Counted from the stretch's first letter, positions 19,390 through 29,341 are shown. The stretch: DNA of 64,000 nucleotides from Streptomyces sp. TLI_105 (GCF_900105415.1 NZ_FNSM01000001.1:8006001-8070000); one strand, 5' to 3'. Program-made: numbers and translations. Notes: generated by a model from the letters alone, not told the origin.

Positions 19390-20885
19390 GCGGTGCCGAC
19401 AACGTCGTCTGGCTGGGCACCCCGGCCTTTCCCGAAGCCGCGCGCGGCGCGCTCGCCGACACCCGGTTGCGCGCGAACCTGCGCCGGGCCACCGGGACCA
19501 TCCGGGACAAGCGGCTGGCGGTCACCGCCGAACTCGAGGACTGGGAGGAGCTGCGGGAGACGGCCGCGGCCGTCAAACGGCACACGCTCCGTCACCTGGA
19601 CCACTACCTCCTGCGCCTGGAGGAGGCGGTGACCGCGGCGGGCGGAACGGTGCACTGGGCCGCCGACGCCGCGGCGGCCAACCGCATCGTGACCGAGCTG
19701 GTCCGGGCGACCGGCGAGCGTGAGGTCGTCAAGGTCAAGTCGATGGCCACGCAGGAGATCGGACTCAACGAGGCGCTCGCCGACGCCGGCATCCGCGCCT
19801 ATGAGACCGATCTCGCCGAACTCATCGTGCAGCTGGGAGACGACCGCCCCTCTCACATCCTCGTGCCGGCCATTCACCGGGGCCGCTCCGAGATCCGGGA
19901 GATCTTCCGACGGGAGATGGGGGAGTGGGGCAGGCCGGCACCCGACACGCTCACCGACGACCCGCGCGATCTCGCCGAGGCCGCCCGTCTCCATCTGCGG
20001 GAGAAGTTCCTCCGGGCCAAGGTCGCCGTCTCCGGAGCCAACTTCGCCGCCGCCGACACCGGCACGGTGGTGGTCGTGGAGTCGGAGGGCAACGGGCGGA
20101 TGTGCCTGACCCTGCCGGAGACCCTGATCACGGTCATGGGCATCGAGAAGGTCCTGCCCGCCTTCGCCGATCTGGACGTCTTCCTCCAACTGCTGCCGCG
20201 CTCCTCGACCGGCGAGCGCATGAACCCGTACACCTCGCTGTGGACCGGCGTCACCGACGGAGACGGGCCCAGCAGCTTCCACCTGGTATTGCTCGACAAC
20301 GGCCGCACCGCCACCCTGGCCGACGAGGTGGGCCGTCAGGCGCTGGCCTGCATCCGCTGCTCGGCGTGCCTCAACGTGTGCCCGGTCTACGAGCGCACCG
20401 GCGGTCACGCCTACGGCTCCGTCTATCCCGGGCCGATCGGCGCCGTCCTGACCCCGCAGCTCGTCGGCGTCGAGAACGCCGCCTCGCTGCCCTTCGCCTC
20501 GACCCTGTGCGGTGCCTGCTACGACGCCTGCCCCGTGAAGATCGACATTCCGGAGGTGCTGGTCCACCTGCGAGCCGAAGTCGTCGAGGCCGAGCGGCGG
20601 AGTCGGCTGCTGCCCACCCCGGAGGCGCTGGCGATGAAGGCCGCGAGTGCCGTCCTGTCCTCGCGGAGGCGGCTCGCCGCTGTCCAGAGGCTGGCCGTTC
20701 TCGGGGCCCGCCTGCTGTCCCGCGACGGCCGGATCGGCGCGCTGCCGGGGCCGTTCGCCCGCTGGTCCGGCACCCGGGACACACCCGTGCCACCCCGGGA
20801 GTCGATGCGGGCCTGGTGGCGCCGTACGAGGACGGGCACGCGAGACGAAGACCGTACGGAGACCGAAGGGAAGGAACGACGATGA
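19386..20885 (+). CDS. lutB: L-lactate oxidation iron-sulfur protein LutB/LldF-like
   Basis: 499 residues: LUD domain (about 60-290) followed by two 4Fe-4S ferredoxin-type clusters, CIRCSACLNVCPVYERTGG and CGACYDACPVKI, then a basic C-terminal tail. Electron-transfer core of the lactate-oxidising complex. The start GTG overlaps the lutA stop; the stop overlaps the lutC ATG. The tail (RRTRTGTRDEDRTETEGKER) is longer than in the second copy. Confidence 0.93.
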   Translation: MSGADNVVWLGTPAFPEAARGALADTRLRANLRRATGTIRDKRLAVTAELEDWEELRETAAAVKRHTLRHLDHYLLRLEEAVTAAGGTVHWAADAAAANRIVTELVRATGEREVVKVKSMATQEIGLNEALADAGIRAYETDLAELIVQLGDDRPSHILVPAIHRGRSEIREIFRREMGEWGRPAPDTLTDDPRDLAEAARLHLREKFLRAKVAVSGANFAAADTGTVVVVESEGNGRMCLTLPETLITVMGIEKVLPAFADLDVFLQLLPRSSTGERMNPYTSLWTGVTDGDGPSSFHLVLLDNGRTATLADEVGRQALACIRCSACLNVCPVYERTGGHAYGSVYPGPIGAVLTPQLVGVENAASLPFASTLCGACYDACPVKIDIPEVLVHLRAEVVEAERRSRLLPTPEALAMKAASAVLSSRRRLAAVQRLAVLGARLLSRDGRIGALPGPFARWSGTRDTPVPPRESMRAWWRRTRTGTRDEDRTETEGKERR

Positions 20886-21523
20886 GTGATCGTGAGGCCG
20901 TGCTGGGCGCGGTGAGGGTGGCGCTGGCCGGCGTGCCGGACTCCGAGAGTCCCGACGACGCTCCTTCGCGTGGTCCCGGCGCCGACCACGCGGGGCCGGA
21001 CGTCGTCGGGCTGTTCGCCGAGCGCGCCGCCGAGTACCGGGCCGTGGTGGTCCGGGTGGCGGCGGCCGACGCCGCCGCGGCGGTCGGCCGCGCGTTGGCG
21101 CGTACCGGAGTGCGGTCCGTGGTCGTGCCGCCCGGATTTCCCGCGGATCTGCTCCCGGAGGGGTCGTGGACGTGGCTGGCGGACGAGCCGCCCCTGACGG
21201 TCGGCCGACTGGACACCGCGGACGCCGTGGTCACCACCGTCGCCGTCGGCATCGCCGTCACCGGCACGGTGGCCCTCGACCACGGCCCCGGTCAGGGCCG
21301 CAGGGCGCTGACCCTGCTGCCGGACCAGCACGTCTGCGTGATCAGGGCGGACCGGATCGCCCCCGACGTGCCCGAGGCGCTCGGCCTGCTCGACCCGTAC
21401 CGACCGCTGACGCTGGTCTCGGGGCCTTCGGCCACCAGTGACATCGAACTGGACCGGGTGGAGGGCGTGCACGGGCCGAGGGTTCTGGACATCGTCGTGA
21501 TCGAGGACGAGAGCCCGCATTAA
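20882..21523 (+). CDS. lutC: L-lactate oxidation protein LutC/LldG-like (LUD domain)
   Basis: 213-residue LUD-domain protein, third subunit of the lactate utilisation complex. Hallmarks are GIAVTGTVALDHGPGQGRRA, LLPDQHVCVI and the C-terminal SGPSATSDIELDRVEGVHGP. Last gene of the coupled nine-gene run. A GntR-type half operator begins right at its stop codon, marking a new promoter for the next gene. Confidence 0.92.
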   Translation: MSDREAVLGAVRVALAGVPDSESPDDAPSRGPGADHAGPDVVGLFAERAAEYRAVVVRVAAADAAAAVGRALARTGVRSVVVPPGFPADLLPEGSWTWLADEPPLTVGRLDTADAVVTTVAVGIAVTGTVALDHGPGQGRRALTLLPDQHVCVIRADRIAPDVPEALGLLDPYRPLTLVSGPSATSDIELDRVEGVHGPRVLDIVVIEDESPH

Positions 21524-21611
21524 ACCTCCGATGTATCTCCCCATGTGTGGTGTCTGGCTGCCGAGTTGAGGGTGTCATGGGTGGTGCACGACTCTAGACA
21601 TCGGATCTCTT
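21521..21611 (+). promoter_or_regulatory. Two GntR-type operator-like sites upstream of GH95 fucosidase
   Basis: Site 1 (21521-21537) reads TAAACCTC-C-GATGTATC; its right half is identical to the sites at 13225-13232 and 13331-13338. Site 2 (21595-21611) reads TAGACATC-G-GATCTCTT, a weaker match. They suggest that the secreted fucosidase is co-regulated with fucose operon 1. Confidence 0.5.
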
Positions 21612-21700
21612 GCGCCGCAAAGATGACGACGCCTTCGGCGAAAGCCGTTGAGCCCCCACATCCCCGCAAGAGAACCCCTCCATGGATGGGAGCCCCTGCC

Positions 21701-24700
21701 ATGACCGATGAGGTCCGACCGCAGCGACGGAGCATCCTCAAGTTCGGTGGTGCATTCGCCCTCGCGCCCCTGATCACTCAGCTGACCGACTGGACGCCGG
21801 CCGGACAAGCCGCAGCCGCGACGGCCCCCACGGCCGCGGTCCTCCAGTGGCCGACCCTCTCCCGTACGGCGCTGAAGTATCCCGTCCCTGCCCTGGACTG
21901 GCAGTCACAGGCCCTGCCGATCGGCAACGGCCGACTGGGCGCCATGCTCTTCGCCGACCCCGACCAGGAGCGCATCCAGTTCAACGAGCAGAGCCTGTGG
22001 GGCGGGGTCAACGACTACGACAACGCCCTCGCGGGCAAGCCGGACAGCGATTTCGACACGGGCATGACCGGCTTCGGCTCCTACCGGAACTTCGGTGACG
22101 TCGTGGTCACCTTCCACGCCCGCCCGCAGGTCACGGCGCCCGGAGGCCCGTACCGGACCTCCTCCACGGAGGGCGTCGACAAGACGTACGACGGCACGCC
22201 GAGCACCAAGTGGTGCATCGAGGGACCGGGCGCGAAGGTGCAGTGGCAGGTCGAGCTGCCCGACCCCGTCGCGGTCGCGACCTACCGTCTGACGAGCGCC
22301 AACGACGTTCCGGAGCGCGACCCGCAGGAGTGGACGCTGTCCGGCTCCTCCGACGGCGCCACCTGGACCACGCTGGACAGCCGCACTCTTGCGGCACCTT
22401 TCGAGAGCCGCTTCCAGACGAAGGAATTCACCTGTGGCGGCACCGGGGCCTACCGCTTCTACCGCTTCGACTTCGTCCCCAAGGCCGGAGTCAGCCACTT
22501 CCAGGTGAGCGAGATAGCCCTGCCCGGAGTCGACCTCGTCGGGGAAGGCGCGATGTACCTGTCCTCGCCGAGCGGACACTCCGAGGGATCGGGCGCCGAG
22601 GCAGGGGCGCAGGACATCTCGCGTTCGGTGGACGCCGATCCCGCCACCGTCTGGCGGGTGGAGGGAGGCGCACCCGCGGTCGTCTGGCAGGCGGACCTGC
22701 CCCGCGCGGCCGTCGTCACGTCGTACGCGCTGACGGCGGCCCCGGACCGCTCGCAGGACGACCCCCGGAGGTGGGTGTTCGAGGCGTCGCAGGACGGGCA
22801 GGTCTGGGTGACCCTCGACGCCCAGAACCCGGGAGCGTCCTTCGCCGGCCGCGGTGAGACCCGGACCTACCGGATCACCAACACCACGGCCTACCGCACC
22901 TACCGGATCACCTTCACCCCCGGCAAGGCGTCCACCGGTTTCCAGATCGCGGAGGTCGCCCTGGCGGGCACGGACCTCGACACCCGCACTCTTCGCATGT
23001 TCGTCGACTACCAGCGTGCCCTGGACTTCGCCCAGGGCCTCCACGCCACCCGCTTCGGCGCGCCGGGGCGGCGCGCCCTGCGGGAGGCCTTCGCCAGCCG
23101 GTCCGCGGACGTCATGGTCTTCCGGTACGCCTCGGACGCCGACCGGGGGCTGTCCGGCGTGATCTCCCTGACGTCCGGGCAAGAGGGGGCTCCGACCACC
23201 GTCGACGCCACCGCAGGGAGGATCGCCTTCCGTGGCGTCATGGGCAACGGTCTCAAGCACGCGTGCACCCTCCACGTCGCGCACGCGGACGGAGAGGTGC
23301 GCGCGGAAGGGGCGACGCTCCGGTTCAGCGGCTGTACGAGCCTGACTCTGCTGCTCGACGCCCGCACCGACTACAAGCTCGACGCCGCCGCAGGATGGCG
23401 CGGAGTCGATCCGGAACCGGTCGTCGTGAGGACGCTCGACGTGGCGGCCGCCCGGTCCTACGACGAGTTGCGCGAGGAGCACATCGCCGGGACGCAGGCC
23501 CTCCTGAACCGTGTCTCCGTCGACTGGGGCACCACCGGTGACGCCGTCGTCGCCCTCCCCACCCCCGTCCGGCTCGCACGGTACGCGGCGGGCGGACAGG
23601 ACCCGACCCTCGAACAGACGATGTTCGACCTCGGGCGTTACCTGCTGATCAGCTCCTCGCGCCCGGGAGGGCTGCCCGCCAACCTCCAGGGGCTCTGGAA
23701 CGACAGCAACGCGCCGGCGTGGGCCTCCGACTACCACACCAACATCAACGTGCAGATGAACTACTGGGGAGCCGAGACGACGAACCTGCCGGAGTGCCAC
23801 GAGGCGCTCGTCGGGTTCGTCCGGCAGGTGGCGGTCCCCAGCCGGGTGGCGACCCGCAACGCCTTCGGAGCGGACTCCCGGGGGTGGACCGCCCGTACCA
23901 GCCAGAGCGTCTTCGGCGGCAACGCGTGGGAGTGGAACACCGTCGCGAGCGCCTGGTACGCGCAACACCTGTACGAGCATTGGGCGTTCACCCAGGACAT
24001 GGTCTACCTCCGCACCGTCGCCCACCCGATGATCAAGGAGATCTGCACGTTCTGGGAGGGGCACCTCGAAGAACGCGAGGACGGCTTCCTCGTCGCGCCG
24101 AACGGCTGGTCCCCCGAGCACGGGCCGCGCGAGGACGGGGTCATGTACGACCAGCAGATCATCTGGGACCTGTTCCAGAACTACCTCGACTGCGAGGCGG
24201 TACTCGGCGCGGACCCCGCCTACCGGGCCAAGGTCGCGGACATGCAGGCGCGCCTCGCGCCGAACAGGATCGGACGGTGGGGGCAGTTGCAGGAGTGGCA
24301 GGAGGACATCGACAGCCCCACCGACACCCACCGTCACACCTCACACCTCTTCGCGGTCTACCCGGGCCGGCAGATCACCACGAGGACGCCGGACCTCGCG
24401 GCCGCCGCCCTGGTCTCGCTCAAGGCGAGGTGCGGGGAGCGGGACGGCGTCCCGTTCACGGCCGCCACGGTGACGGGCGACAGCCGCCGCTCGTGGACCT
24501 GGCCCTGGCGGGCGGCCCTCTTCGCCCGCCTCGGCGACGGGCACCGCGCCGGGATCATGCTGCGCGGACTGCTGACGTTCAACACGCTGCCCAACCTGTT
24601 CTGCAACCATCCGCCCTTCCAGATGGACGGCAACTTCGGCATCTCGGGCGCCGTGGCGGAGATGCTCCTGCAGAGCCACGACGGCGTCATCCGGCTGCTG

Positions 24701-24898
24701 CCCGCACTGCCGGACGAATGGAAGGCCAAGGGGTCCTTCAGGGGCCTGCGCGCCCGCGGCGGCTACGAGGTCAGCTGCGAATGGCGGGACGGGAAGGTCA
24801 CGTCCTACCGGATCGTGGCCGACCGGGCGCCCACGCAGGCGACCGTCGCCGTGCGGGTGAACGGCGTCGACAAGAACGTGAAGCCGGCCAAGCGCTGA
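21701..24898 (+). CDS. GH95 alpha-L-fucosidase, Tat-exported, with nested F5/8C-type modules
   Basis: 1065 residues. The N-terminus has a twin-arginine signal ([10 protein letters not shown]). GH95 catalytic features: N681 and N683 in [11 protein letters not shown]806 in GWSPEHGP, the HRHTSHLF motif and [19 protein letters not shown] near the end. GH95 enzymes mainly cleave alpha-1,2-linked fucose. The N-terminal beta-domain is interrupted: after GDVVVTFHA a stretch of about 290 residues (about 138-425) holds two discoidin-like modules before the family sequence resumes at [10 protein letters not shown]. Start chosen at ATG 21701 (GGGAG 8 bases upstream); an in-frame ATG at 21686 is the alternative. 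Confidence 0.92.
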   Translation: MTDEVRPQRRSILKFGGAFALAPLITQLTDWTPAGQAAAATAPTAAVLQWPTLSRTALKYPVPALDWQSQALPIGNGRLGAMLFADPDQERIQFNEQSLWGGVNDYDNALAGKPDSDFDTGMTGFGSYRNFGDVVVTFHARPQVTAPGGPYRTSSTEGVDKTYDGTPSTKWCIEGPGAKVQWQVELPDPVAVATYRLTSANDVPERDPQEWTLSGSSDGATWTTLDSRTLAAPFESRFQTKEFTCGGTGAYRFYRFDFVPKAGVSHFQVSEIALPGVDLVGEGAMYLSSPSGHSEGSGAEAGAQDISRSVDADPATVWRVEGGAPAVVWQADLPRAAVVTSYALTAAPDRSQDDPRRWVFEASQDGQVWVTLDAQNPGASFAGRGETRTYRITNTTAYRTYRITFTPGKASTGFQIAEVALAGTDLDTRTLRMFVDYQRALDFAQGLHATRFGAPGRRALREAFASRSADVMVFRYASDADRGLSGVISLTSGQEGAPTTVDATAGRIAFRGVMGNGLKHACTLHVAHADGEVRAEGATLRFSGCTSLTLLLDARTDYKLDAAAGWRGVDPEPVVVRTLDVAAARSYDELREEHIAGTQALLNRVSVDWGTTGDAVVALPTPVRLARYAAGGQDPTLEQTMFDLGRYLLISSSRPGGLPANLQGLWNDSNAPAWASDYHTNINVQMNYWGAETTNLPECHEALVGFVRQVAVPSRVATRNAFGADSRGWTARTSQSVFGGNAWEWNTVASAWYAQHLYEHWAFTQDMVYLRTVAHPMIKEICTFWEGHLEEREDGFLVAPNGWSPEHGPREDGVMYDQQIIWDLFQNYLDCEAVLGADPAYRAKVADMQARLAPNRIGRWGQLQEWQEDIDSPTDTHRHTSHLFAVYPGRQITTRTPDLAAAALVSLKARCGERDGVPFTAATVTGDSRRSWTWPWRAALFARLGDGHRAGIMLRGLLTFNTLPNLFCNHPPFQMDGNFGISGAVAEMLLQSHDGVIRLLPALPDEWKAKGSFRGLRARGGYEVSCEWRDGKVTSYRIVADRAPTQATVAVRVNGVDKNVKPAKR

Positions 24899-24919
24899 CG
24901 GCGGGAACCGGGAAGGACA

Positions 24920-24956
24920 CTGCCGCCGAGGGGACGACCGGCTCCGTCGGCGGCAG
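24920..24956 (+). terminator. Stem-loop terminator after GH95 gene
   Basis: CTGCCGCCGA (24920-24929) and TCGGCGGCAG (24947-24956) form an exact 10-bp stem with a 17-base loop, 21 bases after the stop codon. There is no T-run, common for Streptomyces terminators. Confidence 0.6.
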
Positions 24957-25290
24957 GGCCTGGCCCTGCGTGTCGCCCGGAGCGGACCGGCGCCGAGCGT
25001 CTTCGCTCACGTGCTCACGGCGGGTCCGATCTCGAGGCCGGTGATCGCGAAGCGGCACGGACCGTCGCCCTGGTCACCCGATCGCTCGCCCCTTTGACCG
25101 AGGGCGACCATCCGAGCGAGACCGGCCTCGGGCGCCCCCGGTGCCTGCTGCGGGTCGACGCGAAGCAGCGCTCGGTGGTGTGACCCGGATCGCGCACCCG
25201 CGTCGCGCCCGTCCTCACGACCCCGGCGCCCGTCCCCTGCTCCGTCTGGAGCGCGGGCCGGACGGCCTGGACCTGGACGACGCCCGTGAG

Positions 25291-25365
25291 CAGGCCAACC
25301 GCCTCATCGAGCAGTCCATCGAGGAGCGGGACCGCGTCAGCCGGGGCGAGGCGCCTGCGCGGTGA
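25291..25365 (+). pseudogene. Short remnant encoding a QANRLIEQS motif
   Basis: The frame ends ...DDAREQANRLIEQSIEERD and stops at 25363-25365. The bases 25291-25320 closely match 34536-34565, which encode QANRLIEQSM and then a stop. Both lie beside IS or gene debris. I do not recognise the parent protein; no start codon with a ribosome-binding site is clear. Confidence 0.35.
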
Positions 25366-25477
25366 GTCGGTGTCCGGGTCCGCGACCGGTCCGGAAGCGC
25401 TGGTCGGGAACGGGACACCGGTGGGAGTAATCAGGGGTTTCGATACGAACGCGGCCTCGCTCCCGATAGGGCGAGCG

Positions 25478-25521
25478 AGAGGCGCCTGACTGGCAAAAGC
25501 CCAGGTCGGGCGCCTCTTTTT
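25478..25521 (+). terminator. Rho-independent terminator
   Basis: AGAGGCGCC (25478-25486) pairs with GGCGCCTCT (25509-25517), extended by four more pairs inside, and is followed by TTTTT. It is the most classical terminator in the window. A further inverted repeat CTCGCTC...GAGCGAG precedes it. Which transcript it stops is unclear, since the nearest intact plus-strand gene ends 580 bases upstream. Confidence 0.7.
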
Positions 25522-25527
25522 GTGCCT

Positions 25528-25596
25528 CTAGAAGAAGCCCAGCTTCTTCGGGGAGTAGCTGACCAGCAGGTTCTTCGTCTGCTGATGGTACAGCCT
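25528..25596 (-). pseudogene. 3' tail of an aldehyde dehydrogenase gene
   Basis: Minus-strand reading gives [20 protein letters not shown] followed by TAG, nearly identical to the C-terminus of the aldehyde dehydrogenase at 59614-61137 ([19 protein letters not shown]). Only about 22 codons survive; the codons differ, so it derives from a different paralogue rather than a recent copy. The upstream junction is abrupt. Confidence 0.75.
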
Positions 25597-25783
25597 GGAT
25601 AGGCTTCTGACCTGTACGTATGACGCTCGCACGCGTCAATTGAGCGGCGCTGGACCGAGTACGGTCCGGATCTTGGTGAGGAGGGGCGCGGCGGGCAGTC
25701 GCCCGCATCGCTCAACATGGGAGAGCCCGACAACGCGGTCTGGTCGCCGCCATCCCCTGGCCGGACAGGATCCCTACCTCGGC

Positions 25784-26059
25784 ATGGGAGTCAGCCTCTA
25801 TGGTCGGTGTGCTCGGCATCGTCGTGCTCTCTGGTGATTCTTTCGGACGCTCATCGGCCAGGACGAGGCCTGGGCCAACTCACTTCCCTGGCTCGCGGCC
25901 GTGGCCGCTGCCATCGGGGTGGTCATGGCTGAAGGCAGAAGGACATCGAACCCTCCGGCCTCGACCACACGAGCCCTCAGCTCGGTCCCACCACAGGCCG
26001 AGATCCCGGGTCCCACAGCGATCCGACTCGCACGGCGCAAGGCCCGCGCCCATACTTGA
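25784..26059 (+). pseudogene. Decayed small membrane-protein gene with in-frame TGA
   Basis: From ATG 25784 the frame reads GMGVSLYG..., hits TGA at 25835-25837, then continues open with TLIGQDEAWANSLPWLAAVA, AAIGVVMAEGRR and ends in RRKARAHT plus stop at 26057-26059. The part after the TGA looks like one membrane segment with a basic tail. There is no ribosome-binding site. Low-confidence reading of degraded DNA. Confidence 0.3.
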
Positions 26060-26412
26060 TTCAGAGCCTGATGTCGACCGCTAGCGCCGTAGCTGGTTGG
26101 GCGTTTGCGTACGCAGTGGTGGGTGCGCAGAGGGGAACCCCGGGCCTCGAAGTCTGCCGAAGAAATGGGGGCTTCCGAAGTCGAGCGACGCCGGAACAGC
26201 TGCCCGAGCCCGAGAGGTCAGCATGCTTGGTGGCTCGCTGCCCCTCCAGGCGCCCGCCGCCAAGGTGCGGCCTGACCGAGCGGCAGCCAGCCGGCGGCGA
26301 CACCGTGAAGTACCACCGCTACCAAACCCCTCCGAAGCGACGCCACCTGCAGTTGGGCCGGCCATGACGACTCCTCCTCGCGGGCCGCTCGATCACGGAA
26401 GGTCGTGTAGCG

Positions 26413-27324
26413 ATGAACACACCCCACGCTGAACAGCTGCGTGTCGTGGCCAACATCCCGGTGGGAGCGAAGCCGATCGGTGTGGCAGTGGGTCTCAGCG
26501 ACGTCTACGTCACCAACAGCGGTGAGGACACCGTGTCGGTGATCGATCCTTCGACCAACGGGGTGAGCGCCACCATCAACGTCGGGTTGCGCCCGGAGGG
26601 AGTGGCAACCGATCCCCAATTCGGCATCTGCGTGTCCAACGGCGGCGACAACACCGTTTCAATGATTGACAGGTCCAACGCCGTCATCGCCACCGTCAGC
26701 GTCCAAGACCTGTTCACGCCGCCACCCGGCATGATGAGGGTAGCGGTCGATCACTTTCTGAGTCGCGCCTACGTGACCCATCGCGGTAGCGGCCGGGTGT
26801 CGATAATCAATCTCAGCGACGAGGTATTCTTCGCTTTCCCCTTCATCGATGTCCTTGGTCCCCTTGGTGTCGCGGTTGATCCGACAAGTCACCGCGTCTA
26901 CGTCACGCAACCGGAATTCAACGCGGTGTCGGTGATCGACCCTGAACCCAACGGGGTCATTGCGACCATCCCAGTGGGACAGCAGCCCATCGGTATCGCG
27001 GTCGACGCCTTGAGGCGCCGTGCATACGTCGCCAATTCAGGCTTCAACATCGTTTCTCTGATCGATATCGATACCCACAACGTAGCCGATATCGACGTCG
27101 CTACAGGCTCCACTGGCGCAACGGTCGACTCTCGAGGCAATGCCTACGTCACCCAATTCGACGGCACCGTGAAGGTGATCGATGCCACATCCGGCAGCGT
27201 CAGCGCCACCATCCCGGTGGGCTCCCAACCGGCAGGTCTGGCACTCAAGCCCGACATCGGTCGGCTCTATGTTGCCAACAGCGGCGACGGCACCGTATCG
27301 GTGATTGATCTCGCCGGCGGTTAG
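26413..27324 (+). CDS. YVTN-family beta-propeller repeat protein
   Basis: 303 residues made of about seven repeats of 40 residues with the pattern RVYVTNSGxxTVSVIDxxxx.VxATIPVGxxPxGVAVD. Clear examples are DVYVTNSGEDTVSVIDPSTN at about residue 36 and RLYVANSGDGTVSVID at the end. This is the YncE/YVTN propeller fold, a binding platform without one fixed activity. It has no signal peptide, so it is cytoplasmic or exported by another route. It has somewhat lower GC and more varied codons than the fucose genes, in line with an acquired accessory region. Its cellular role is unknown. Confidence 0.8.
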   Translation: MNTPHAEQLRVVANIPVGAKPIGVAVGLSDVYVTNSGEDTVSVIDPSTNGVSATINVGLRPEGVATDPQFGICVSNGGDNTVSMIDRSNAVIATVSVQDLFTPPPGMMRVAVDHFLSRAYVTHRGSGRVSIINLSDEVFFAFPFIDVLGPLGVAVDPTSHRVYVTQPEFNAVSVIDPEPNGVIATIPVGQQPIGIAVDALRRRAYVANSGFNIVSLIDIDTHNVADIDVATGSTGATVDSRGNAYVTQFDGTVKVIDATSGSVSATIPVGSQPAGLALKPDIGRLYVANSGDGTVSVIDLAGG

Positions 27325-28022
27325 AAGTCCGGGCTCCTGCACGGTGTGGGTGTGGAACGCGAGGAACTTCAGCCTCTCGGCCTTCGGGAGGGGGACGGCC
27401 ACCGCCAGGGCGCGCGACACCTCCACCACCGTGCCGGCACCGACACCCTGGAGGGTGGTCGTCTGCCCGGCTCCGAGCACCGTGCCCCGAGGGACACGAT
27501 TGGCGTCGGGACCTGGCCCTCCCTGACATCGGCGCGCTGGAGGAGCTTGAGGTCAAGCGGTCCCCGGTTCGCTGCCAGGGCGCTGGGCTGTGGTCCTGGC
27601 TGCCGCATGGTCAGCAGGTCACCGCTGTGGGCGGTCCGGCGCAGGTTCAGCAGCAATTGGCTGCGCACGGGGATGGGGGAAGATGTCGTCGAGCCGGACC
27701 GCGATAGTGCCGAACAATGGCGCCGGCCCCGGCGACGCAAGCTCTCGGGCTTCGCCGTACCGGAGACCCTGGTCAGCGACGACCCCGACGAGATTCTCGC
27801 ACGTGACCGGTGGTGCCATCCCGTCTCCCCACGCTGGTCGGAAGCGTCGTCACTTCCAACCAGCACAACGAGCAACCCGGCAACCTTCCCGGTCACAGCA
27901 CTGGCCCCATACGACTCATCCTCAGGACGTGTGGAGACCAGCCGACGGACCCGTCGGTCCTGAAGGCACGAACAACTCATCCCCGGACAAGCGGCGCCAC
28001 CGCAAGCGCCTCTGTAGGCCTA
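27325..28022. other. Gene-poor stretch after the beta-propeller gene
   Basis: No frame with a ribosome-binding site and protein-like composition. On the minus strand VEVSRALAVAVPLPKAERLK (about 27345-27420) looks protein-like but has no continuous context, suggesting decayed DNA. Confidence 0.4.
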
Positions 28023-28823
28023 TCAGATGTCAACGACCAGGCCACGCAATGCCGAGGACAGCTCGTTCAGGCCGTCAACGTAGTCTTGGCCAATCAAGTC
28101 CGATGGCTCAGCAGGCAGCTCCGTCGCGTCCAGGACGGGATGCGCCAATCCCGTGCTGAAGGGTTCCAGCACGTCGCTAGCAGCGCCGCGGACGCTGGCC
28201 CCGAGGGCCTCAAGAGCAGCGCTGGGCGGCGGTAGCTCGCCGACGGTATCGCGGTAGAACTGCTGAATCTCTCCCAGAGACGCGGTGCTCAAGTCGAGAC
28301 CGAGTTCGTCCCGCAGCGAAACCCAAGCCTGGTTCACTTCCGGCACAAGCGCGATCAGGGCATCTTGTTGATCGGCGATGGATGTCGCGTTCCGCTGAAC
28401 CGCGTCGACCTGTGCGGCCACGGCCTCTGTTGCTCCTGCCGCCTTGGCACCGTCGTAGCGCTCCAGGGACCGCAGGAGTGCGTACAGTCCGTCGCAGACC
28501 AGCAGCTGCTGGGCGTGGAACCGGTAGATGGTCCGCTCGCGGGGTTCGCCCCCGGGCAAGCTGCCCTCGTCGACGCTCGCACTTGTGATCCAGACTTCAT
28601 CGAAGTCATCACGCGGGGGATCATTCGCGATCGATTGGCGATAATTCGCGCACAGCCAGAAGAGACCCGAGCCGATGCCCAGCACGATGCCATGCGCAGG
28701 AGAAACAAAGGACGCAACACCGCCGGCGACAACCAGGGCTGCCGAGATGTTGTTGTCCAGCAAGGCAGTTCGCGTGGCTTCTTGTTTCACGCGCTGTCGT
28801 TGTTCATCACTCACGTCAGGCAT
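28023..28823 (-). CDS. Hypothetical helical membrane protein
   Basis: 266 residues, family not recognised. The N-terminus is a basic helix (EQRQRVKQEATRTALL), followed by a hairpin of two hydrophobic segments (about residues 28-65, ISAALVVAGGVASFVSPAHG then IVLGIGSGLFWLCA). The rest is soluble and mostly alpha-helical, with LLVCDGLYALLRSLERYDGA and a long Ala/Gln-rich helix (VAAQVDAVQRNATSIADQQD). GAGGAG lies 7 bases before ATG 28823; the in-frame GTG at 28838 overlaps that site and is unlikely. Its composition of hydrophobic hairpin plus long helices resembles pore-forming or membrane-tethering proteins, but this is only suggestive. Confidence 0.75.
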   Translation of the reverse strand: MPDVSDEQRQRVKQEATRTALLDNNISAALVVAGGVASFVSPAHGIVLGIGSGLFWLCANYRQSIANDPPRDDFDEVWITSASVDEGSLPGGEPRERTIYRFHAQQLLVCDGLYALLRSLERYDGAKAAGATEAVAAQVDAVQRNATSIADQQDALIALVPEVNQAWVSLRDELGLDLSTASLGEIQQFYRDTVGELPPPSAALEALGASVRGAASDVLEPFSTGLAHPVLDATELPAEPSDLIGQDYVDGLNELSSALRGLVVDI

Positions 28824-28834
28824 TGACACACTCC

Positions 28835-29035
28835 TCACGGCGCTCGCTCGTGTTCACTTCCGAGCATTTCCTTAACCTGCGCGGCTCGCCCTCCGAGCGG
28901 GCCATTCGTGTAACAGCCAGTTCCGTAGCCGGACGCGGCGAGCCACGGGTTCCGCTTCAGTGCGGTGACGTCGTCGCGGCCTGCCGGGCTGTCTGCCGTG
29001 TTCTCACCGATGAGCATCATGGTGCACTTCCGCAT
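28835..29035 (-). CDS. Small hypothetical protein upstream of the membrane protein
   Basis: 66 residues (MRKCTMMLIGENTADS at the start, QVKEMLGSEHERAP at the end). The stop lies 11 bases before the start of the next gene on the same strand, and that gap holds the GAGGAG ribosome-binding site, so the two could be an operon. Composition is protein-like (Asn, Lys, Tyr present). No family recognised, and its own ribosome-binding site is weak. Confidence 0.4.
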   Translation of the reverse strand: MRKCTMMLIGENTADSPAGRDDVTALKRNPWLAASGYGTGCYTNGPLGGRAAQVKEMLGSEHERAP

Positions 29036-29341
29036 GTCGGATCACGGACGAGCGCGGAGGGAATAGGGTCTTCGGTTGTTGGCTCCTGCGGGTGAGGAGT
29101 CTGCGTCGTGTCCTGGGGAAGTGATGCGCAAGGGGGTTGTCGGGTGGGCCGGCGGATAAGAGGTCCTCACAGAAGCCGTTGACGGTGTGACTGTCAGCTT
29201 GGGTGCTCGTTGGTCCGTTCGTGGCGAAGAGGAACTCTCGTCCGTGGGTCGTTTCGGACGAACTGTGGTTACTGAGCGTTTTCAGCGTGGCCACTGATCG
29301 GGTGACGCCGGTCAGGTCGAGGTGAGGGCCGCAACGCACAA

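Noticed and set aside
21905..24337. 810-residue minus-strand frame within the GH95 gene
   Set aside because: Val/Gly/Arg-rich antisense frame typical of high-GC DNA, with no motif or ribosome-binding site.
25440..25525. Possible tRNA gene because of clustered hairpins
   Set aside because: No cloverleaf or TTCGA-type T-loop in the right place; the structure is a classic terminator with T-run.
27369..27980. 203-residue minus-strand frame after the beta-propeller gene
   Set aside because: Ser/Arg-rich, no ribosome-binding site and no recognisable domain; more likely decayed or non-coding DNA.
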